The notes under the pieces are model-generated. The model was not told where the DNA came from and did no database searches. It was given only the letters and a program-made list of their open reading frames with translations. Made by a program: the position numbers and the translations under genes. A DNA stretch of 6,651 nt from Acidobacteriaceae bacterium (GTDB lineage Bacteria > Acidobacteriota > Terriglobia > Terriglobales > Acidobacteriaceae): positions 2,291 through 8,941 of the forward strand of contig PMXH01000585.1 of assembly GCA_003165855.1 (NCBI GenBank), read 5' to 3'. Each line of letters begins with the position of its first letter. Within the stretch, counting starts at the first letter, position 1. Below are positions 1-4,391 of the stretch, piece after piece.

Positions 1-1
1 C

Positions 2-322
2 TGGCAGGAGACCTATTGGCCGACTAATTACGTTCCCACCCGCTTCCGCGCGCCGGTCGTCCTGTTCAAGCGGCCGAAACAGCCTTTCTTCTATGTTAAG
101 GATCCTCTGATGGGATGGGGAGCACGCAGCAGGAGCGGCGTGGAAGTTCACCAGATCGATTTTGATCACCTTTACTTGCTGCGTGAGCCGCACGTTGGCG
201 TGCTGGGCGAAAAGCTCGCCGCCTGTATCGAGCAAGTGAGTACTCGAAGTGGACACGCTCGCGAGCTCGAAGAGAGCTTCAACCCGGAACACACTGCGAC
301 TTCCAGTGGAAGATCTGGATAG
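2..322 (+). CDS. C-terminal part of a thioesterase-domain protein (5' end outside window)
   Basis: The frame is open from base 2 to a TAG stop at 320-322, giving the last 106 residues of a larger protein. Residues 18-80 match the end of the alpha/beta-hydrolase thioesterase domain (Thioesterase, PF00975 type) that releases or transfers acyl or peptidyl chains. They show a beta-strand APVVLF (17-22), then DPLMGWG (34-40), a strand GVEVHQI (46-52), the catalytic-histidine segment DFDHLYLLREPH (53-64, His at 56), and a final helix VLGEKLAACIEQV (67-79). The nucleophilic Ser and the Asp of the triad lie upstream of the window. The usual G-D-H is F-D-H here. The last 27 residues are a polar tail outside the domain. 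Such domains end nonribosomal peptide or polyketide synthases and related acyl-activating fusions, or stand alone as type II thioesterases; the fragment cannot decide which. An ATG at 110 is internal to the domain and not a start. Confidence 0.8.
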   Translation, partial: WQETYWPTNYVPTRFRAPVVLFKRPKQPFFYVKDPLMGWGARSRSGVEVHQIDFDHLYLLREPHVGVLGEKLAACIEQVSTRSGHARELEESFNPEHTATSSGRSG

Positions 323-478
323 ATGGAAGCTGCTTCCCAGGTCGTGACGGAATTCGATTCTTGCGGTGATCCGCCCGCGCCGTTCGTTGCGCCCGACTCT
401 CCGGAGGAAAGAAACCGGGACCGCGATTTTTCTCTTCAGTCTTCCAGTATTGTTTGCATAGAGCGGCCGTCTCTATGA
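323..478 (+). CDS. Candidate small ORF, 51 residues, abutting the thioesterase gene
   Basis: An ATG immediately follows the thioesterase stop (TAG at 320-322, ATG at 323-325) and opens a 51-codon frame ending with TGA at 476-478. The predicted peptide is acidic to neutral, rich in Ser, Pro, Glu and Arg, with no membrane segment, signal peptide or recognisable domain. Third codon positions show no strong G/C preference, so codon use does not support coding. No Shine-Dalgarno motif stands out, and expression would need reinitiation after the upstream stop. I do not recognise it. It is listed because its position joins exactly at both ends: it abuts the upstream gene and overlaps the next tiny frame by ATGA. 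It may well be chance. Confidence 0.2.
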   Translation: MEAASQVVTEFDSCGDPPAPFVAPDSPEERNRDRDFSLQSSSIVCIERPSL

Positions 479-479
479 T
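450..479 (+). promoter_or_regulatory. Weak sigma70-like promoter candidate for the flippase
   Basis: A -35-like TTGTTT (450-455, 3 of 6 consensus bases) is followed after 18 bases by TATGAT (474-479, 5 of 6). Transcription would begin near 486, giving a leader of about 54 bases before the flippase ATG at 540. That leader would include the AAGGAGG at 500-506. The -35 is poor, so the gene could equally be read through from the thioesterase gene. Confidence 0.3.
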
Positions 480-543
480 CCCGTGGCGAGGTGTCCTGGA
501 AGGAGGCTTCATACCCGTCCGGGTTCCCGTTGAAAATCCATGA
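475..543 (+). CDS. Candidate 22-codon leader ORF overlapping the flippase start
   Basis: An ATG at 475 opens a 22-codon frame whose TGA stop (541-543) overlaps the flippase ATG (540-542) in the arrangement ATGA. The same four-base overlap joins it to the 51-codon frame upstream (475-478). The peptide has no recognisable feature. A strong ribosome-binding-like AAGGAGG (500-506) lies inside this frame. Because the flippase has no close Shine-Dalgarno sequence, translation of this leader could deliver ribosomes to it by termination-reinitiation. If the -10 candidate at 474-479 is real, this ATG would lie upstream of the transcript start and could only be used on a read-through transcript. The two interpretations compete. 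Confidence 0.2.
   Translation: MIPWRGVLEGGFIPVRVPVENP
500..506 (+). promoter_or_regulatory. AAGGAGG Shine-Dalgarno-like motif with no start codon at normal distance
   Basis: AAGGAGG is a near-perfect match to the anti-Shine-Dalgarno complement but ends 33 bases before the flippase ATG at 540. No ATG, GTG or TTG lies 4-12 bases downstream. The base triplet at 511 is ATA and is out of frame with the flippase. A short inverted repeat (ACCC 513-516 with GGGT 521-524) lies between motif and start and could shorten the effective distance, which is speculative. Confidence 0.3.
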
Positions 544-2111
544 AACAACTGGAAAAAATCGCGATTTTCAAGAATGTTGGCTCAAGCTGGTTTGCCCTCG
601 GCCTCAACATTCTCGTCGGCATCTTTCTCTCGCCATACATCCTTCACCATTTGGGAGATGAGGCCTTCGGTCTCTGGGTGTTGATTTTCTCCATCACGGG
701 CTATTACGGACTCTTCGATCTCGGAATTCGCTCATCTATCATTCGCTACGTCGCCAAGTATTCCGCTACCCATGAAAGTGATGAACTGAACCGTCTCATC
801 AACACTGCGCTGTTCGCTTACAGCGGAATTGGGACGGTTGCGATCCTGGTTACGATCACCGTCGCCTACTATGCGGGCGCGATCTTTCACAAAAGTCTCC
901 CGGGTAATTCCGTACATCTCGCGCAATGGCTGATCTTGATTGTGGGTTCGGCTGTGGCGCTGGGTTTTCCTTTGGGTGTGTTCGGCGGCATTCTCGAAGG
1001 CCTGCAGCGGTTTTATGTATTGAACTTCACCAGTGTGAGTGCCACGCTGGCGAGGGCTTTGCTGATTGTTATTGCTCTTCGGCACGGCCGGGGATTGTTG
1101 GCGGTTGCCTTGATCACGGTTTCACTACCGTTACTGGCTGCGCTGGTCAATGCAACTGTCGTGCTCCGCATTCTGCCTTTGCGCTTCGGCCCCGAGTACC
1201 TCAATCGCGAAAGCTTGAGACGCATTGCGAGTTACAGCGGCACGACTTTCATCGTCATTGTGGCCAGCCGACTGCGCTTCAGGACGGACGCACTGGTCAT
1301 CGGCACGTTTGTTTCCTCCGCCGCAATCACCTACTTCACCATCGGATCACGTTTGGTGGACTATGCCAGCGAGGTTGTCGGCAGCCTGGCGCAAGTGTTT
1401 GTGCCCATGTCAAGCAAGTCCGATGCAACCGGGGACTTGACGGGGCTGAGAAAGATCTTTGTTGCCGGGAACCGGGCTTGCGCCATGATCGTCTTTCTTA
1501 TCGCCGCTGTTTTGATCATTTTGGGCAAGTCGGTGATCGAAGCATGGGTGGGGGTTCGTTATGTGGCCACCAGCTATCCCGTCTTGCTGGTGCTGGTGTT
1601 CCCCTTTACCTTGATGCTGGCGCAGGCCGCTTCCGGCCGGGTTCTGTTCGGCATGGCCAAGCATAGAACCCTGGCGGTCGTGTCGCTGCTGGAGGGCGGT
1701 GCGAATCTGCTCCTCAGCATTCTGCTGGTCCGGCGGTTCGGCATCCTGGGGGATGCATTCGGCACCGCCATTCCGCTGGCCTGTACCACTCTATTCTTCC
1801 TGCCCCAGCATCTTTGCCGCGTGTTGAAGCTGCGCATCGGCGTTTACCTGCGCGAGGCATTTGTGTTGCCTCTGGCTCTGTGTGCGCCATTGGTTGCTGT
1901 TCTATTGCTCATGCGGCATTGGTTCGTTGCCCATACCTATCTTCAACTGGCGATTCACTTGCTGGTGGGATCGGCTGTGTATGGCGTGGGAATTCTGTGG
2001 GCAATTTGGACTCGCAAAGCCTGGCAGGTCGACGGCATTCATGATCAGGACACGGCCAACCTGGTTGCTGTCAGCCTCATCGAGACCTATCGCCGGGAAG
2101 AAGAGGTTTGA
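540..2111 (+). CDS. Wzx/MATE-like polysaccharide (oligosaccharide) flippase
   Basis: A 523-residue integral membrane protein with about 14 hydrophobic segments, the usual number and length for the MOP superfamily of lipid-linked oligosaccharide flippases (Wzx/RfbX, Polysacc_synt type). Approximate segments are 15-37, 42-60, 88-113, 128-150, 163-181, 185-210, 232-243, 250-272, 278-290, 313-330, 345-370, 378-398, 402-425, 440-458 and 467-490. The N-terminus is characteristic: an amphipathic start, a first helix reaching LSPYILHHLG (30-39), then the segment FGLWVLI (43-49) and GYYGLFDLGI (54-63). Such proteins move undecaprenyl-linked glycans across the inner membrane for O-antigen, capsule or exopolysaccharide assembly. 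An in-frame TGA at 531-533 rules out an earlier start, and the next Met is residue 290, so ATG 540 is fixed. It has no close ribosome binding site. The C-terminal 25 residues are a charged cytoplasmic tail. The carried substrate cannot be told from sequence. Confidence 0.88.
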   Translation: MKQLEKIAIFKNVGSSWFALGLNILVGIFLSPYILHHLGDEAFGLWVLIFSITGYYGLFDLGIRSSIIRYVAKYSATHESDELNRLINTALFAYSGIGTVAILVTITVAYYAGAIFHKSLPGNSVHLAQWLILIVGSAVALGFPLGVFGGILEGLQRFYVLNFTSVSATLARALLIVIALRHGRGLLAVALITVSLPLLAALVNATVVLRILPLRFGPEYLNRESLRRIASYSGTTFIVIVASRLRFRTDALVIGTFVSSAAITYFTIGSRLVDYASEVVGSLAQVFVPMSSKSDATGDLTGLRKIFVAGNRACAMIVFLIAAVLIILGKSVIEAWVGVRYVATSYPVLLVLVFPFTLMLAQAASGRVLFGMAKHRTLAVVSLLEGGANLLLSILLVRRFGILGDAFGTAIPLACTTLFFLPQHLCRVLKLRIGVYLREAFVLPLALCAPLVAVLLLMRHWFVAHTYLQLAIHLLVGSAVYGVGILWAIWTRKAWQVDGIHDQDTANLVAVSLIETYRREEEV

Positions 2112-2139
2112 AAGAAGTCCCCACCGTCATCCAGTTAGT

Positions 2140-2168
2140 GCACGCATGACGTGAGCGTCGTTTCGTGC
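2140..2168. terminator. Hairpin between convergent genes, possible bidirectional terminator
   Basis: In the 81-base gap between the convergent flippase and sulfotransferase stops, GCACG (2140-2144) pairs with CGTGC (2164-2168). Inside it GACG (2148-2151) pairs with CGTC (2156-2159) around a TGAG loop. An A-T and a G-T pair extend the inner stem. There is no T-run on either side, so it is not a classic intrinsic terminator. Its position is the main argument for it. Confidence 0.3.
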
Positions 2169-2192
2169 GGCCGGGGTTCCACATCGATTGCG

Positions 2193-3044
2193 TCAAGTTG
2201 TGCGTGCTGCTCGACTGCCGGAAACTTCGTAGCCAAGTTCTTCCATGGTGGCGCCCCACGCCGCCTCAATCTTGTTCGCGGATGCGGGAGAGAGTTTTTC
2301 TCGCCAGCCGCCTGACTTGGCATCCCGAACGAAGGGAATATCTTTTCGCGTATTCTTCGTTGTGCCCCATTCTTTCCACTGCTTCTGCTCGAGAGAACGC
2401 ATCTGAGCGGCAGAACTGAGTCTGACGGCTCGTTCAATTCTTTCTGGCTGAACATCGATGCGCAACAAATCCACCAGCCCTCTCAGTTCTTCACCTGTGT
2501 CCGACAACAAGTCTTCGTATCGCACACATCTGTAGCCCGGCTTGCCCTTGCGCAGACGCAACCAACTCAGGGTGTGATCTTCCCAAGAACCCAGACGATC
2601 GGCGTACCCGACTGTGCGGGCAGAAAGATAGCGATCTACGAACTCATCCATCGGGTAGCCGTCCGACAGTTGGCCAACCTTGATAAGGAAGTAATAAAAC
2701 GAAACCGCAACATCTCTTGGGTCGCGGACTATATGAATCACCCGGGGATAACGAGGATCGAAACACTCGTGACTCTTGATCAGCCGCGGCAACCGGCGAA
2801 GAACACGGTCCGGATGATCGTCAATCAGGGGCACGAGGCGGTTCACATTCGCAAACGTGACTGGCTCGTCTTGGACGAGGTTGCCAAAAAGAAATCTGGC
2901 CCAGGTACTGCCTGACCTCAAATAAGAAACCACGAAAACATCATCGGGATACACGGTCAGACCCCGCCCCGCCGTTTTTGTGCCTAAAACAACTTCCGTC
3001 ACACTCTTGGCGTAAATCTTGGCCCGACGGATCAATCCTCCCAT
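2193..3044 (-). CDS. PAPS-dependent sulfotransferase family protein
   Basis: Encodes 283 residues from the ATG at 3044-3042, a normal length for the Sulfotransfer_1 family. These enzymes move the sulfuryl group from 3'-phosphoadenylyl sulfate to a hydroxyl or amine of a glycan, lipid or small molecule. Counting from the longer GTG reading (288 residues), the 5'-phosphosulfate loop is SYLRSGSTW (45-53). LIKSH (93-97) carries the likely catalytic His 97. The 3'-phosphate-binding stretch VRDPRDVAVSFYYF (111-124) has the expected Arg 112 and Ser 120. The C-terminal nucleotide-binding loop reads RDAKSGGWREKLS (245-257). RYEDLL near the middle is also typical. All key residues are present, so it should be active. 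The start at 3044 is preferred: GGAGG (3053-3049) lies four bases upstream, whereas the GTG at 3059 has no ribosome binding site. The gene faces the flippase tail to tail. A soluble cytoplasmic enzyme is expected; its acceptor is unknown. Confidence 0.88.
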   Translation of the reverse strand: MGGLIRRAKIYAKSVTEVVLGTKTAGRGLTVYPDDVFVVSYLRSGSTWARFLFGNLVQDEPVTFANVNRLVPLIDDHPDRVLRRLPRLIKSHECFDPRYPRVIHIVRDPRDVAVSFYYFLIKVGQLSDGYPMDEFVDRYLSARTVGYADRLGSWEDHTLSWLRLRKGKPGYRCVRYEDLLSDTGEELRGLVDLLRIDVQPERIERAVRLSSAAQMRSLEQKQWKEWGTTKNTRKDIPFVRDAKSGGWREKLSPASANKIEAAWGATMEELGYEVSGSRAARTT

Positions 3045-3072
3045 TCCCCCTCCAAACACGATTCATCAAGAC

Positions 3073-3102
3073 TGTATAGACTAGACCAGTGCCTGAGAGC
3101 AA
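3073..3102 (-). promoter_or_regulatory. Weak sigma70-like promoter candidate for the sulfotransferase
   Basis: On the minus strand TTGCTC (3102-3097, 3 of 6) is followed after 18 bases by TATACA (3078-3073, 4 of 6). Transcription would begin near 3066, about 22 bases before the ATG at 3044. That leaves room for the GGAGG, but puts the alternative GTG at 3059 almost on the transcript start. Both boxes are weak. Confidence 0.3.
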
Positions 3103-3152
3103 ACAAGACCATGCATAACTGCAAACTCCGGCTTAAGCGAATCGGCCAGCAA

Positions 3153-3181
3153 CGCTTCTAGCGCAGGCGCAGCTAGAAGCG
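3153..3181. repeat. Perfect 10-bp inverted repeat upstream of the methyltransferase promoter
   Basis: CGCTTCTAGC (3153-3162) is the exact reverse complement of GCTAGAAGCG (3172-3181), separated by nine bases. As RNA or cruciform it makes a 10-bp stem that can be lengthened by two G-C pairs past a bulged A around an AGGC loop. It ends 18 bases before the -35 box at 3200 and lies in the shared divergent regulatory region. No T-run follows it. It may be a protein-binding operator or activator site, or a barrier to transcription between the divergent units. Confidence 0.6.
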
Positions 3182-3199
3182 CCGCCGTGACTTTCGCCG

Positions 3200-3228
3200 T
3201 TGACCGGTCGGCTCGTGCCTACTAAAAT
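3200..3228 (+). promoter_or_regulatory. Near-consensus sigma70-type promoter for the methyltransferase
   Basis: TTGACC (3200-3205, 5 of 6 bases of TTGACA) and TAAAAT (3223-3228, 5 of 6 bases of TATAAT) are separated by the ideal 17 bases. Transcription would begin near 3235 and give a leader of about 55 bases before the ATG at 3290, containing GGAGG at 3275-3279. This is the best promoter in the window. The TTG at 3200 is therefore most likely part of the -35 box rather than a start codon. Confidence 0.65.
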
Positions 3229-3289
3229 CCGGGCTGTTTCGCAGCCGTTTCGCCGCTTGGCTCCCGTCGTGGTTGGAGGCAATTCACCG

Positions 3290-4066
3290 ATGAAAGTGAG
3301 TGAAGTTTTCGATGGTTTGTCTTGCTTCAGTCTGAGTACGCTCAGCCTCGCCCTTCGGCGTCCCTCAGAGCTGCGACTCTATATTTCTCACTGCTTGAGG
3401 AAGTACGACGAACTGGTCGGAAATGGGCTTCCCTGCCGCGCGCCCGTCACTCCCGCACAGAACCTGACTATCACAATTCCAGCCTACCATGCGGGGGGCG
3501 GAATGAGTTTCAATGAGTTAATCATCCTCGCTCGCGCGACCAAAATCCTAAAGCCAGGAACCATATTTGAGGTGGGTAGCTACAGCGGCCTTACCACGGC
3601 GGTATTCGAGCTCAATTCGGATCCGGACGCGCGCATCGTGACCTTGGACTTGCCCCCCGGCGCGGAAACAAGCCAGACTCCTATCGCCAGCGACAAGGAG
3701 TTGGTGGCAAGTCGGCATCTTGCGTTAGTTCCGCAAGCTCTAGGGCTGTGCCGGTATACCCAACTCTTATGCGACTCCATGGACTTCGATCCATTACCTT
3801 ACCTCGATTGCGTAGACCTCGGACTCATCGATGGGGCCCACGACGTTGCTCACGTACAAAATGACACGCTCAAGATGGCAAGAATGATGTCTGACCGCGG
3901 AATCGTATTCTGGCATGACTACGGAGGGAAGGGAAAATTCAAACCCCTTGCTTCTTATCTTGAAAGCCTGGCGAAACGATGCCCCCTTTACCGGATCCCG
4001 GGCACAAGCTTGGCTTGGGCGCCTGCCCAAGAGCTCAAGTCAGCGATTTTGGAGACGAGAAGCTAG
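3290..4066 (+). CDS. Class I SAM-dependent methyltransferase (Methyltransf_24 type)
   Basis: Encodes 258 residues from ATG 3290. In this numbering the Rossmann-fold motif I is FEVGSYSG (93-100), binding S-adenosylmethionine. The acidic end of strand 2 is TLDLP (118-122). LIDGAH (179-184) followed by a His-Val...Asp stretch is the DGAH signature of the Methyltransf_24 group, and WHDY (208-211) follows strand 5. The N-terminal 70 residues are helical and precede the catalytic domain. Members methylate sugars, natural products or other small molecules in biosynthetic clusters; the substrate here is unknown. An in-frame TTG at 3200 would add 30 residues, but it overlaps the predicted -35 box and has no ribosome binding site. 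ATG 3290 has GGAGG (3275-3279) ten bases upstream. The gene diverges from the sulfotransferase and shares its regulatory region, which suggests a linked role. Confidence 0.83.
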   Translation: MKVSEVFDGLSCFSLSTLSLALRRPSELRLYISHCLRKYDELVGNGLPCRAPVTPAQNLTITIPAYHAGGGMSFNELIILARATKILKPGTIFEVGSYSGLTTAVFELNSDPDARIVTLDLPPGAETSQTPIASDKELVASRHLALVPQALGLCRYTQLLCDSMDFDPLPYLDCVDLGLIDGAHDVAHVQNDTLKMARMMSDRGIVFWHDYGGKGKFKPLASYLESLAKRCPLYRIPGTSLAWAPAQELKSAILETRS

Positions 4067-4391
4067 AGCCTGAGCCTGGGAAGGATGCCGGTCTTGTGTT
4101 CAGCAAGCCCGTGGCGTCAGGGCATCGAATATCCCCACAGATTCCGATCCCGCTCGAGGCTTCCGATCTACTTCTCATCGTTCTCGCCATGCGCTGCCGC
4201 GCACGATGTTGTCCCCTTTTCCGTTCGAATCTTCGGTGTATGTCCTTCTGACCAAACCACATGTACCTCTGTGCGCTCGAAGGGCATCGGCCAATCGTGA
4301 TCTACTGCGGCGGCTTGATCTTCACTACAGTCCGATGTGACATAGGACCCGAACGGCCTAGGTCCCCCAAGTCCGAATTGAGGTCAGTCCA
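4067..4391. other. 325-base intergenic stretch without a convincing gene
   Basis: No reading frame here has a recognisable motif or a convincing ribosome binding site. A compound hairpin lies at 4176-4208: TGCGC (4190-4194) pairs with GCGCA (4199-4203), flanked by CATCG (4176-4180) with CGATG (4204-4208). The pyrimidine- and T-rich run TTGTCCCCTTTT follows, which could serve as a weak terminator for the methyltransferase. TTCCGATC occurs twice (4142-4149, 4161-4168). TTGATC (4315-4320) with TGACAT (4338-4343) at 17-base spacing is only a poor promoter match for the lipoprotein gene. GGACC (4345-4349) and GGTCC (4361-4365) could form a small stem. Confidence 0.5.
4380..4383 (+). promoter_or_regulatory. 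Ribosome binding site supporting the TTG start of the lipoprotein
   Basis: GAGG, in the context TTGAGGT, ends eight bases before the TTG at 4392. No ATG start is available before the hydrophobic signal segment, so this motif is the main support for a TTG start. A stronger GGAGG at 4435-4439 sits inside the frame but is followed only by an ATT, a very rare start. Confidence 0.4.

Noticed and set aside
110..322. A separate 70-residue gene starting at ATG 110
   Set aside because: The same frame is open to base 2 and encodes thioesterase-domain sequence upstream of this Met, so the ATG is internal.
926..1666. A 246-codon plus-strand frame inside the flippase gene
   Set aside because: It lies wholly within the flippase in another frame. 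Its product is Cys, His and Arg rich with no domain, while the flippase frame has clear membrane helices. It is a shadow.
2574..2915. A 113-codon plus-strand frame opposite the sulfotransferase
   Set aside because: It is antisense to a gene whose catalytic motifs are intact, and it has no recognisable features.
3200..3289. N-terminal extension of the methyltransferase from TTG 3200
   Set aside because: The TTG is part of a near-consensus -35 box, has no ribosome binding site, and a better ATG with GGAGG follows.
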